The translations under genes were made by a program, and so were the position numbers. A DNA stretch of 64,000 bases from Polaromonas jejuensis NBRC 106434. GTDB lineage: Bacteria > Pseudomonadota > Gammaproteobacteria > Burkholderiales > Burkholderiaceae_C. Position 1 is the stretch's first letter; each line of letters opens with the position of its first letter. The stretch lies in NCBI RefSeq assembly GCF_001598235.1, contig NZ_BCYO01000002.1:62001-126000 (forward strand), read 5' to 3'. This document shows, one piece after another, positions 1 to 10,092 of this stretch. The notes beneath the pieces were generated by a model that did no database searches, was not told the DNA's origin, and worked only from the letters and a program-made list of their open reading frames with translations.

Positions 1-1
1 T

Positions 2-202
2 CTGATCTCCGCAGCAGCGGCAACCCTCATCGCCCTGACCGGCTGCGGAACCAACCCCACCAGGGAACAAATTGGCACGGCCACTGGCGCCGTAGTAGGC
101 GGTGTCGTTGGTAATGCGCTGTTTGACAACACGGTGGGCACCGTGGGCGGCGCTGCCGCGGGTGCAGTGATCGGTCATGAAGTCAGCAAGAAGAGGAGAT
201 AA
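2..202 (+). CDS. Glycine-zipper lipoprotein, 3' part
   Basis: The frame enters from the left edge and ends at TAA 200-202. About 66 codons are visible. They begin with a hydrophobic stretch and a lipobox (LTGC), followed by a glycine-rich segment (GAVVGGVVGN and VGGAAAGAVIG) typical of OsmB/17-kDa-antigen glycine-zipper lipoproteins, and a basic KKRR tail. The protein is expected to be lipidated and held in the outer membrane. The start codon lies outside the window, probably only a few codons upstream. The exact role is unknown; small proteins of this kind are often stress-induced. Confidence 0.75.
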   Translation: MISAAAATLIALTGCGTNPTREQIGTATGAVVGGVVGNALFDNTVGTVGGAAAGAVIGHEVSKKRR

Positions 203-231
203 GCAATGGTGCAATTGCCCGGCTGACGCGG

Positions 232-483
232 TCATGCCGGGTAGACCAGTGAGTTGACTCTCAACTCACTGTCGCACACAGGCGACTCACTGAACTTCAG
301 TGAGTCGTCTTTTTTTTCGTGATCTCGTCGAGATAGCTGCCGACCTTGTAAACCTCGCTGACGCCGCCAGAAGAGGGTCCCAAACACCGCATAGTCGGCT
401 TCAGCCCTGATCACATCACCGCCCTGCGACAGGATGCGTGCAGGGCTGATGACATGGCGCATGTCATACAGGCGGTTTGCGTG
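232..483 (-). pseudogene. Decayed C-terminal fragment of a ring-hydroxylating dioxygenase beta subunit
   Basis: Read leftward, the sequence gives YDMRHVISPAR then VIRAEADYAVFGT, which aligns with YYMRHVVSPAR and VIRAQVNYAVFRT of the intact beta subunit at 2953-3432. The alignment then shifts frame: GGVSEVYKVGSYLDEI is found in a neighbouring frame before the original frame resumes at the SELRVNSLVYP terminus. The N-terminal half is missing and the HiPIP gene begins 7 bp away. This is a dead paralogue of the gene 2.5 kb to the right. Confidence 0.8.
247..317 (+). terminator. Two perfect hairpins followed by a T-tract
   Basis: Positions 247-271 form a perfect inverted repeat (arms CAGTGAGTTGA, 3-nt loop). 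Positions 284-306 form a second (arms GACTCACTGAA, 1-nt loop). A run of eight T follows at 310-317. The layout fits an intrinsic terminator for the lipoprotein gene on the plus strand. Both hairpins lie in the decayed dioxygenase fragment. Confidence 0.65.
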
Positions 484-489
484 ATCAGG

Positions 490-804
490 CTATGCCTGTT
501 TCACGAACGCATTGCACCATCCCTCGGCACTGACCAGTTTCCCCGGATAGATGGCGCACGAGCCAACCGCAGCGCCCGCCTCGCGGGCCCGAAACAGCTG
601 GCATTGGCCACATTTTTGTCCGGCGACGTATTTCGGAAAACTGCTGCTGTCGACCTTGCTGGCATCAGTCCTGTAGCCCAGGGCGCTCGCCTGGGGATAA
701 GACTCCATCAGCATGGATGCTTCCGCGTGCGTCACGTCCACAGCGACGAAACCGGCCGTGCCGAGGATGGATTGAATGGCAAAGATTCTGCGGTTGACTT
801 TCAT
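490..804 (-). CDS. hip: High-potential iron-sulfur protein (HiPIP)
   Basis: A 104-residue exported protein. The N-terminus (NRRIFAI followed by a hydrophobic stretch) resembles a Tat signal, the usual route for folded HiPIPs. The mature part has the four-cysteine pattern C-x2-C (KCGQC), then GSC and GWC, which binds one [4Fe-4S] cluster. HiPIPs are soluble periplasmic one-electron carriers in photosynthetic and respiratory chains. It is the last gene of a leftward group that also holds a cytochrome c and a Tat-exported metallophosphoesterase, with 35 bp between it and the cytochrome gene. The grouping suggests a shared periplasmic redox role, but the donor and acceptor cannot be read from the sequence. 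Confidence 0.9.
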   Translation of the reverse strand: MKVNRRIFAIQSILGTAGFVAVDVTHAEASMLMESYPQASALGYRTDASKVDSSSFPKYVAGQKCGQCQLFRAREAGAAVGSCAIYPGKLVSAEGWCNAFVKQA

Positions 805-839
805 GGCCCCTCTCCTTCACACAAGTGACAATTTCCGCT

Positions 840-1310
840 TCACGGTCCGGGAACGCCGATTTCCATGATCTGGCCGCGACTCTCATACGCCTGATAAGCT
901 TCCAGCGCCGTCAGGTCCTCGCTGCCAATTTCCTGACTGTCACCACGCATGGCGGCGACGATGCACCAGTTGATGAACTCCTGAACCGTCACCACCCGGC
1001 CGAACTGCTGCTTGAACTTGGGAAAGGTCTCGGGATGCGTGGCCGCGCCGCTGGGATGGCACATATTGCAATTCTGGCCATTGGTGCCCAGCTGGCGATC
1101 CTTCCACAGCGCCGCCCCGCGCCTGATCACCTTGTCGGTTTCTTCCTGGGTCTTGCGCACCAGCGCCGGGTCCAGTTTCGGACTTTGCACATGAATGCCT
1201 CGCGGCGCCTTGGTCGCCTCGTCCGCCGCGGCGACACCGGGCGATGACTGGGCTATCGTGACCAGCACCGCCAGCATCGCGGGCAGCACTATTTGAATGC
1301 TTGGTTTCAT
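840..1310 (-). CDS. Periplasmic monohaem c-type cytochrome
   Basis: A 156-residue protein with a cleavable signal peptide (hydrophobic residues about 8-28, ending near VAAADEA) and one haem-binding CNMCH motif at about residue 82. The following segment (GAATHPETFPKF) and the later Cys in FINWCIV are conserved-looking but I cannot place the protein in a named subfamily. It lies between the metallophosphoesterase and HiPIP genes in the same direction. A cytochrome beside a HiPIP suggests an electron relay between periplasmic donors and the respiratory chain. The C-terminus (MEIGVPGP) is complete. The haem assignment is secure; the partner is inferred. Confidence 0.85.
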   Translation of the reverse strand: MKPSIQIVLPAMLAVLVTIAQSSPGVAAADEATKAPRGIHVQSPKLDPALVRKTQEETDKVIRRGAALWKDRQLGTNGQNCNMCHPSGAATHPETFPKFKQQFGRVVTVQEFINWCIVAAMRGDSQEIGSEDLTALEAYQAYESRGQIMEIGVPGP

Positions 1311-1365
1311 GATTTCCCTCCCTTGCCGGCTTCACTTCGATCTGACCTTGATGCGTGACATGTCC

Positions 1366-2466
1366 TTAACTCTCCGGCGGCTTGAGGGTCCACAAAATAT
1401 CTTCGTGGCTCACCTTGCCACTGCCTTCGACTCGGGCAATATGCCAGCCCAGGCCGTCGAACAGCCGGGCCGGGTTGGGGCGCGGCATCTGGCCGCTCAG
1501 CCCCAGCGTGTGATAGCTCTCGGGATACGGATGGGGCCACGAGGTGGACAAGATCCCGCAGAACTTCATGTTGGCAATCTGGTGCTCTACCAGCTGGTGC
1601 ACATGGGCGTGAAACACCTGGACGTTGCTGAAAGGCTTGAGGATGGCGTGGGCCTGGTCCGCGTCCTGCGTCCAGAAATTCCAGGGCTTGTAGTACTGAT
1701 ACAGCGGCACGTGGCTGAAGATCAGGATGGGGGCATTCCTGGGCACCGTTGCCAGGTCCTTTTCCATCCAGTCCAGTTGCGCCCTGCCCAGCGCGAAGGT
1801 TCCCTGGGCCGGGTCGTTGATATCGCCAGCCACTTTCATCCGCTCTTGCGGACTCAGCTTGCGGCTGCTCCAGAAATCGTTCAAATTGGACCCGTGCAGC
1901 GCCATGATGTGCGCGCCCTTGTGGTCAAACGAGTAGTAAGGCCTGGCGCGCTGGATCATGTGCTGCATGTAGTACTCGCCCATGTCCAGGTACCAGTCGT
2001 GCTCACCGGCCAAATAGTAAGTTTTGGGTTTGAGTCCGGCGATGATGTCTTCGAAATACTTGAACTCGTCGATCGTCCCGTCGGTGATGGCGTCACCCAG
2101 GTACATCACGAAGTCGGGCGCAGGGTTCATCGCGTTGATCTGCCTGATGGCCGCCTCCAGCCGGACTTTCATCGGGTTGTTCTTCTTTCCCATGGTGTGG
2201 CTGTCGGCGAGGATCGCGAACCTGAAATCCTCTACAGCGCTACCGGCAAGAGCCGAGCCAGGGAGCAGCATGGAAGCCAGTGGCGCGGCCGCCAGGGTGG
2301 CCCCCGTCAACCCCAGCGTCTCTATGAACCCCCTGCGGCTCCAGCCCGGGGACAGCACATTGCGACAGCCGTCGTACACATAGCCTTCGCCGGTGACACC
2401 GGTCGAGTAAACCGGGCAATCCGCCGGCGCATCCGGGTCTTGCTTGTCTGCAGTTTTCATCGCCAC
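1366..2466 (-). CDS. Tat-exported calcineurin-like metallophosphoesterase
   Basis: A 366-residue protein with an unusual N-terminal extension of about 40 residues before a twin-arginine signal (SRRGFIETL, then a hydrophobic stretch ending SALAG). The catalytic fold follows: ADSH (motif I), GDAITD (motif II), GEHD in place of the common GNHD (motif III), SHVP (motif IV) and FHAHVH in place of GHxH (motif V). It should be a periplasmic dinuclear-metal phosphoesterase. It leads the leftward group with the cytochrome c and HiPIP genes. The substrate is unknown. The Glu in motif III replaces an Asn that normally binds metal, which may mark a subfamily. Confidence 0.85.
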   Translation of the reverse strand: MAMKTADKQDPDAPADCPVYSTGVTGEGYVYDGCRNVLSPGWSRRGFIETLGLTGATLAAAPLASMLLPGSALAGSAVEDFRFAILADSHTMGKKNNPMKVRLEAAIRQINAMNPAPDFVMYLGDAITDGTIDEFKYFEDIIAGLKPKTYYLAGEHDWYLDMGEYYMQHMIQRARPYYSFDHKGAHIMALHGSNLNDFWSSRKLSPQERMKVAGDINDPAQGTFALGRAQLDWMEKDLATVPRNAPILIFSHVPLYQYYKPWNFWTQDADQAHAILKPFSNVQVFHAHVHQLVEHQIANMKFCGILSTSWPHPYPESYHTLGLSGQMPRPNPARLFDGLGWHIARVEGSGKVSHEDILWTLKPPES

Positions 2467-2952
2467 CCTCGCTTTCTCTGTCTTCCAGTTGTAAGGGACA
2501 GTGTGGTGCCAGACAATGGGTAAACACCCCCCAAAATTAGTTACTTTTCATGTAGATCGGCAACGCTGAGACAGGGCTTGGAAGGTCCGGACTTTCCGGC
2601 GAAAACTCAACATTTGCGGCACTCTGCGGGCCTCTCAAAGCGATGGCACCGGCAACCGCCATAACGTGTGTCCAAGCAAAACTTTTGTAACTTTTAGAAA
2701 CATGCCGTATGAGATCGCGGCTTTTCCGCGCTCAGTTCAGGCGGTATTTGCACCATTTGATTTCATCGTTGGCACAGTGTGGCCGGCGGGCAAAATACCG
2801 GTTCTGAACGCATTGGACGCACGGCCTCTCGAAGCACCGCCGCATGGAAGAAGGAATGCCCAAAGACCCGCTCAAGCCCGGGCTCGGGGGCCAGATTTGG
2901 ATTTGTATTGACAGGCGGACGCAGCGGCGCAGCTCACATCCGGGCCACAGCG
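2467..2952. other. Intergenic region, about 490 bp
   Basis: No convincing gene. The region must hold the promoter of the leftward metallophosphoesterase group. A near-perfect 18-bp palindrome lies at 2580-2597 (GGAAGGTCC / GGACTTTCC, one mismatch) and could be an operator. No terminator with a T-tract was seen for the oxygenase genes that end at 2953. Confidence 0.4.
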
Positions 2953-3432
2953 TCAAACCGGATAAATGAGCGAATTCAGCACCATCTCGCTGTCGTACAC
3001 GCACAGGCGCGCCTGAAACTTCAGGCGCCCGTCAACCCGCACCAGTTCGTCGATGTAGCGGCCCACGTTGTACACCTCGCTGACGCCGCCGGGCCGGGTT
3101 CGGAACACGGCGTAATTCACCTGGGCGCGGATGACACTGCCTTGGTGATCCGTGACCCGCGCCGGGCTCACCACATGCCGCATGTAGTAGGGGGCGTGGT
3201 AAATGGTCTGGGTGATGCCGTAAACACGGTCTTTCATCATGCCCTTGCTTTCCAGTGCCATCAACGCCAGCGGCAAGCCACGGTCAAAATTTTCACGCGC
3301 CTGCACCGTGTAGAGGCCATCTGCCACAAAGAATTCGGGCCAGTCCTCAAAGCGCTTTTCATCCAGCGCCGCAACGTATGCAGCATTGAGCTGGTCAACC
3401 TCATGGTGCAACAAGAGGGTTTCGAGGCTCAT
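2953..3432 (-). CDS. Aromatic-ring-hydroxylating dioxygenase, beta (small) subunit, NagH-like
   Basis: 159 residues, the usual length for the family. Beta subunits form a cone-shaped SnoaL-like fold that stabilises the alpha3-beta3 oxygenase; they carry no cofactor. Family-typical segments are DWPEFFVADGLYTVQARENFD near residue 30, MMKDRVYGI, MRHVVSPARV and the NSLIYPV end. The start ATG overlaps the stop of the alpha-subunit gene by four bases, so the two were co-translated. The most similar system I can name is the salicylate 5-hydroxylase oxygenase NagGH; this is by recall. With the alpha gene interrupted, this subunit may have no partner. A decayed copy lies at 232-483. Confidence 0.8.
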   Translation of the reverse strand: MSLETLLLHHEVDQLNAAYVAALDEKRFEDWPEFFVADGLYTVQARENFDRGLPLALMALESKGMMKDRVYGITQTIYHAPYYMRHVVSPARVTDHQGSVIRAQVNYAVFRTRPGGVSEVYNVGRYIDELVRVDGRLKFQARLCVYDSEMVLNSLIYPV

Positions 3433-4784
3433 ACCGCCATCACCTTTCGCCAGTAGGCATACATGCTGCGGATCAGGGTTTCGGTCACCATGTGTTCGGT
3501 CATTTCCGTGCCGGTGCCGCCCAGCTCACACAGGGTTGAGCCGCCCTCACCGGCCTGCCGAAAGCCACCCTGACTGAGCTCGATCACCTCGCCGTCGTCG
3601 GCGCTGACAAAGCCGGCCGGGCCGAACAGGTTGGCCTGGCGCAGCCGGCGCCGCGTCATGTCCGGCGTGTCGTCGGAAAAACCAAAATGGGTCCAGACAA
3701 AGTCGAATTCGCCCGGCCCCCGCGGCACGATATGGCGCGTGCTCAGGGAGTTGACCTGCTGCTGGATGATCAGGCTGGGAAACAGGGTGATCATGGTCAC
3801 GGTGGGCATGATGTCGCTGCCCGGCTTCGAAGGATCGGGCACCTTCCACCAGGCCTCCGGCACCACATCCAGCAAGCGGTCATCGTGCAGCGTCATGTTG
3901 GCCTTGAAAGAGGTCACGCCTTCGGTCACGGCCGCCTGCCCGCCTTCGTTGCGGCGCGAAATCATCACCGCGTGGCGGCCCTTGTCGTCCATGACCATGC
4001 GGCTCTTCTGGTCGGCACGCCACAGGCCGAAGGTCACAAACCAGGTGTGCAGCAAGCCCGGGTGGTAAGGGTCCTTGATGTTTTCCATCATCAGCTTCCA
4101 GTTGCCTGGAATCCGCTGGCGGTTGTAGCCCAGCAGCGTCAGCTTGCGGGCGCCCTGTTCCGCCGTGTTTTGCCCTTTGAAGATCCGGTCCAGCCACGGC
4201 ATGGCCTGCGGACCCAGGTAGTCTTGCAGCGCTTCGGTGTCTTCGCTGAAGGTGGCAAACACCAGGCCATGCAGCACCGCCACGCGGAGCTTGGTCAGGC
4301 CGTGGTCCTTGAGCTCAAAACCTTCCGGCATGCCGCCATTGACACAGTCGCCCTCCTTCACACCGTCCCTGAACGGCAGGCCGGCCAGGTCGCCGTTGAG
4401 CTTGTAGGTCCACTGGTGGTAGGGGCAGACAAAGCTGCGGGCATTGCCCTGCAGATTCTGGCAAAAGCGCACGCCGCGGTGCGCGCAGCGGTTTTCCACC
4501 ACACGGATGCCGTGGTCGGTGGCGCGGTCTTTGGGCGCCACGCGATCGCGCACCATCAGCACTTGGCGCTCGCCCACGTGGCTGAGCTTTTAGTCGCCGA
4601 TGTTGGGAATTTCGACCTCCAGGCCGACATAGCACCAGTGCGCGCCGTAAAAAATCCGGTCCAGTTCGCGCTGGTAAAGCAGCGCGTCGGTGTAGGCCCA
4701 GAAGGGCACGCGGCTGGAGCCGGGCTGGCTCCAGCGGGACAATTCAGCGGTGGAAAGAGACGGCACGTTCATGGTTTCTCGCAC
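3429..4784 (-). pseudogene. Ring-hydroxylating oxygenase alpha (large) subunit, NagG-like, with an in-frame stop
   Basis: The frame starts at ATG 4784 (MRETMNVPSL) and would encode about 450 residues, but codon 65 is TAA (4590-4592). The reading NIGD-stop-KLSHVGERQ sits where relatives have an aromatic residue after GD, so a Tyr codon (TAT or TAC) changed by one base is the simplest cause. Everything after the stop is intact: the Rieske motifs CAHRG and CPYH, the mononuclear iron site NIKDPYHPGLLH, and the C-terminal catalytic domain. Restart at the GTG at 4577 would keep both Rieske motifs but lose the N-terminus. The gene is either a fresh pseudogene or a sequence error. Confidence 0.8.
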
Positions 4785-4837
4785 AGGTTTTCGGGCGACG
4801 ATAAATAGGTACTCATTCGTTCGACGGTGAAATCCAT

Positions 4838-4882
4838 TTGGAATAGCCCAAGTTGATTTGGCATAGTCCGGAACTTGGCATA
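4838..4882. promoter_or_regulatory. Three direct repeats of TTGG(A/C)ATA upstream of the oxygenase genes
   Basis: TTGGAATA at 4838, TTGGCATA at 4858 and TTGGCATA at 4875 lie in the same orientation, 20 and 17 bp apart, between the divergent oxygenase alpha gene and the gene at 5024. Spaced direct repeats of this kind are common as activator sites. No regulator gene lies next to them. Confidence 0.4.
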
Positions 4883-5023
4883 ATCAATGTTACCGAGCGG
4901 CTGGAGTTTGTTCTAATCGCTTAACTACCCAGGCGTACTGCCAAGACTTGGCCAGGCCACCTGCGTACCTGACTCTCTGCAGGGGCTGTCGCTGCACTCT
5001 AGACGGTAAGGGCCTGAACCAAC

Positions 5024-5704
5024 ATGCGACGCGTGACTCTGGCAATTCTGGCCATTTGTTTGGTTTACGCGAGTGTCGATTTTTTTTGGCCCTTGCACCG
5101 TGACCTGCGTCAGTTTGATCCTGTGGCGTTGGGCAAGCTGGAAACGACCATGTGGCAGTCATATTACGGGCGCCAACGCGTGGCACTATTCGCTGAGTTG
5201 GCGGAAATGCTGCGCACTCAATATCAATTCCCTTTGCTCAGGTCGTATCTTGGCGCCTACCACGGAGCTTCGGCCGCCTTCACATTCAAAGATGGCAAGC
5301 AGCGCAGCGATTACGAGAAAGCGTTGCCCGCGCTACAAGCCTACTTTGGACTCATCCGCAACACGGGCAATATAGATTTCGACGCACAGCGCGCTGCCAA
5401 TCTCGAATTGGAATGGTGGATTGTGCACCGGGAGCGTGCCCGCTATCCTCCCGGTGCGCTGGGACGGGCCTGTGCTGAAGCCGCCGCGGCAGTTTATCAA
5501 GTTCCTGCCAATTCGACGTTGAAGCACGGCCAGCTGCGTGCGGAAGCGATGGTCATGCGCGATACACGCGCAGATGCGGGCGGTGTAACCGAGGCAGATT
5601 GGGCGGATATCGCATCGTTATTGCGCCAAAGCTACCAGGCACTCCGCCTCGCGGTCTCGGACACTTTGATAACACCTGTCCCGGATCAACCGTTGCAGCG
5701 GTAA
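5024..5704 (+). CDS. Hypothetical membrane-anchored protein
   Basis: 226 residues. A single N-terminal hydrophobic segment (residues about 5-24) ends in a tryptophan and should anchor the protein in the inner membrane with the rest outside. The exported part is largely helical, with a conserved-looking HGASAAFTF segment and ELEWWIVHRERARYP near residue 125. No catalytic motif is evident. It is transcribed away from the oxygenase genes and meets the dedA gene tail to tail. I do not recognise the family. Confidence 0.6.
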   Translation: MRRVTLAILAICLVYASVDFFWPLHRDLRQFDPVALGKLETTMWQSYYGRQRVALFAELAEMLRTQYQFPLLRSYLGAYHGASAAFTFKDGKQRSDYEKALPALQAYFGLIRNTGNIDFDAQRAANLELEWWIVHRERARYPPGALGRACAEAAAAVYQVPANSTLKHGQLRAEAMVMRDTRADAGGVTEADWADIASLLRQSYQALRLAVSDTLITPVPDQPLQR

Positions 5705-5721
5705 GTCCACCGCCACATGCT

Positions 5722-6372
5722 TCACACCGAAGCGGCCGCCTTGCGCCTGGCTTTCCACGCACCCAGCAGAACAAACAAGCCCGGAACCAGGATCAGGGCC
5801 CAGATGATCTTGTCCAGGTGCGCCTTGACGAAGGGCACGTTGCCGAAAAAATAACCCGCCGTGACAATGCCGCCCACCCACAGCGCGCCGCCCGTGATGT
5901 CGTACAGCGTGAACTTGCTGCGCGTCATCTGCGACACCCCCGCCACAAAGGGCGCAAAGGTGCGCAGAAAGGGCATGAAGCGCGCCGCCACGATGGTGAT
6001 GCCGCCGTAGCGCTCGTAAAACTCGTGGGCCTGGTTGAACGCCTTCTTGTTGAAGAGCTTCGAGTCTTCCCATTGAAACACCTTGGGGCCGAAATAATGG
6101 CCGAGGGTGTAGTTGGACTGGTTGCCCAGCACCGCTGCGGCAAACAGCAGGCCCAGCGCCAGCGGGTAGCTCATCAGGCCCACGCCGCACATGGCGCCCA
6201 CCACAAACAGCAGGGAATCGCCCGGCAGAAACGGCATGACGACCACGCCGGTTTCCACAAAAATGATCAAAAACAGCAGCGCGTAGACCCAGACCCCGTA
6301 GCTGGTTACAAAAGCCTCCAGGTGCTTGTCGACGTGGAGGATGAAATCGATGAGAAAGGTAGCTAGTTCCAT
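5722..6372 (-). CDS. DedA family integral membrane protein
   Basis: 216 residues from the ATG at 6372 (MELATFL). The pattern is typical of the DedA/SNARE-associated superfamily: about five membrane segments, the FVETGVVVMPFLPGDSLL signature near residue 40, GNQSNYTLGHYFG, and the re-entrant segment FYERYGGITIVAARFMPFLRTFAPFVAG with its conserved Arg residues. DedA proteins support membrane homeostasis and are linked to undecaprenyl-phosphate or phospholipid recycling. It converges on the hypothetical gene at 5024 and diverges from mutL, whose start lies 84 bp away. Confidence 0.9.
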   Translation of the reverse strand: MELATFLIDFILHVDKHLEAFVTSYGVWVYALLFLIIFVETGVVVMPFLPGDSLLFVVGAMCGVGLMSYPLALGLLFAAAVLGNQSNYTLGHYFGPKVFQWEDSKLFNKKAFNQAHEFYERYGGITIVAARFMPFLRTFAPFVAGVSQMTRSKFTLYDITGGALWVGGIVTAGYFFGNVPFVKAHLDKIIWALILVPGLFVLLGAWKARRKAAASV

Positions 6373-6456
6373 GCCGCGATTTTGACAGGTCTGCAATGGC
6401 CGCCCTTCAGCCGGTCAGCCGGCCAAGCCGCGGGGCTGCGCCTAAAATCGTTGGCA

Positions 6457-8391
<1,935 letters not shown>

Positions 8392-8519
8392 GCGCGCAGC
8401 AAGCATTTTTGGCGCATTCAATCCACCCATTTGATGCAACCTCGACAAGCTTGCGAAAAAATGCCGCTTTTCCGGGAAAGTACGTTTTCCGCATAGGTTT
8501 ATGCACCAAACTGGAAACT

Positions 8520-9016
8520 TATTAACGAAGCACAGACAGTGGGCGGCTTTCTCAGCCATGTAGCCGAACCGCAATCCAGGCCAGCCCGAATACATCCAGG
8601 CCGTCACCGAAGTGATGGAAAGCCTGTGGCCCTGGCATGTGCCGGTGGACGTGGCCCTGCCCTGCGCCACCCAGAACGAGCTCAACGGTGAAGACGCCGC
8701 CATCCTGGTCAAAAACGGCGTGCTCTGCGTGGCCGAAGGCGCCAACATGCCGTCCACGCTGGAAGCGGTCCGCCTCTTCGAGAACAGCGGCGTGCTGTAC
8801 GCGCCCGGCAAGGCCAGCAATGCGGGCGGCGTGGCCACGTCCGGACTGGAAATGAGCCAGAACGCGGCGCACCTGTCCCGGCCGCGCAAAGAGGTGGATG
8901 CCCGCCTGCTGCAGATCATGCGCAGCATCCACGAAGCCTGCGTGCAGCACGGCCGCCGCGCCGACGGCCGCATCAGCCATGTGGATGGCGCCATGCTCGC
9001 ACAAGGCGTGGTCTGA
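8520..9016 (+). pseudogene. gdhA: Internally deleted gdhA (NADP-glutamate dehydrogenase) remnant
   Basis: The 5' part reads GGFLSHVAE, then after a one-base insertion NPGQPEYIQAVTEVMESLWP, which is the N-terminus of the roughly 450-residue glutamate dehydrogenase family. It then joins directly to WHVPVDVALPCATQNEL and the C-terminal catalytic half (EGANMPSTLEAV, GKASNAGGVATSGLEMSQN). Some 280 residues between the two parts are gone, including the dinucleotide and active-site lysine regions. A second small deletion lies before the terminal AMLAQGVV. A frame beginning at ATG 8612 stays open, but the product cannot be an active enzyme. An intact but different glutamate dehydrogenase gene lies at 52636. 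Confidence 0.85.
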
Positions 9017-9031
9017 GCCTGAATTGAGGGT

Positions 9032-9096
9032 GGCGCCGGTCCTTTGGGCCGGCACCGCTGTCCATAAAAGCCGGCTTCGATGTCGGCCGTTTATGG
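9032..9096. other. Two inverted repeats between the gdhA remnant and the hydrolase gene
   Basis: Positions 9032-9056 pair GGCGCCGGTCC with GGGCCGGCACC (two G-T pairs), a strong stem with no T-tract that may terminate or stabilise transcripts. Positions 9062-9096 have CCATAAA and TTTATGG arms with partly paired GC inside, upstream of the hydrolase start, and could be an operator. Confidence 0.35.
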
Positions 9097-9130
9097 CACG
9101 GCGCTTGCGTGATGGAGAACTTTCTGGGTC

Positions 9131-10027
9131 ATGGCGACTCACTCCCGGTTCATGAAACACTGGCCCCGCCACTGCTGCCTCGTTCTGGCCTTCGCCGCTC
9201 TGGCGGGGTGCGCGGCCCTGGACGCAAGGCAGCGCGCCTGGATTTTCCAGCCCAGCGACAGCAGCTGGGGCGCCAGCGCCGACATGGCCAGGGACATGCA
9301 GGATGTCTGGATAGCCTTTGACGCAAAAACGACGGGCCGCCCCGTCAGGCTGCACGGCCTGTGGTTGCCCGCCGATGCCGCGCAACCCGCCTGGAACAAG
9401 GGCCAAAACAGCGCCCAGGCCCCGGTAATGCTCTACCTGCATGGTGCACGCTGGAATGTGGAGGGCTCGGCACCCCGCATCCGCCGCATGCAGGCGCTGG
9501 GGTTTTCGGTGCTGGCCATTGACTACCGCGGTTTTGGCAAAAGCTCGCTGGACTTGCCCTCGGAGGACATGGCTTACGAGGACGCGCGGGCCGCCTGGGA
9601 CTGGCTGGGCGCGCGGCACCCGGGCCAGCCGCGCTACATCTTCGGCCATTCGCTGGGCGGCGCCATCGCCATCGACCTGGCGTCAAAGGTCGACGACGAG
9701 GCCGGCACCATTGTCGAAGGCACATTCACCTCCATTGCCGATGTGGCCAGCAGCATGAAATGGGGCTGGCTGCCGCTGCGTCCGCTGATCACCCAGCATT
9801 TCGAGTCGGTGGAAAAAGTCGGCCACCTGGGCTCGCCACTGCTGGTGGTGCACGGCTCCGACGACAGCCTGATTTCGCCCGCGCTGGGCCGCAAGCTCTT
9901 CGAGGCCGCCCGCGAACCCAAGGCCTTTGTGCTGGTGGAAGGCGGCTCCCACCACAACACCAACACCCTGGGCCAGGCGCAGTACCGCGAGGCCCTGGCC
10001 CTGCTGTTTGGCACGGCCAGCCGCTGA
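9131..10027 (+). CDS. Alpha/beta hydrolase, predicted lipoprotein
   Basis: 298 residues. The N-terminus has a signal segment ending in the lipobox LAGC (Cys about 27), so the protein is expected to be lipid-anchored. The hydrolase domain shows LYLHGARWN (oxyanion region), AIDYRGFGKSS, the nucleophile elbow GHSLGG near residue 177, the acid region HGSDDSLIS and the histidine in GGSHHN. This is the BEM46/YfhR-like group of alpha/beta hydrolases. The substrate is unknown. Both ATG 9131 and ATG 9152 are possible; the first has a weak upstream GGAG. Confidence 0.85.
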   Translation: MATHSRFMKHWPRHCCLVLAFAALAGCAALDARQRAWIFQPSDSSWGASADMARDMQDVWIAFDAKTTGRPVRLHGLWLPADAAQPAWNKGQNSAQAPVMLYLHGARWNVEGSAPRIRRMQALGFSVLAIDYRGFGKSSLDLPSEDMAYEDARAAWDWLGARHPGQPRYIFGHSLGGAIAIDLASKVDDEAGTIVEGTFTSIADVASSMKWGWLPLRPLITQHFESVEKVGHLGSPLLVVHGSDDSLISPALGRKLFEAAREPKAFVLVEGGSHHNTNTLGQAQYREALALLFGTASR

Positions 10028-10092
10028 AATTCACGGTCTGAATCGCCCTGCTTGCGGGCTGGGGCCCGGCGCTTTCTGGTAGCCTAGACCGC

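Noticed and set aside
2580-2597. GGAAGGTCC/GGACTTTCC palindrome as a defined operator
   Set aside because: No regulator gene is adjacent and there is only one copy, so it is mentioned but not called.
8612-9016. 134-residue frame as a complete gene
   Set aside because: It is the C-terminal part of glutamate dehydrogenase with the catalytic lysine region deleted, and N-terminal codons are visible upstream in another frame.
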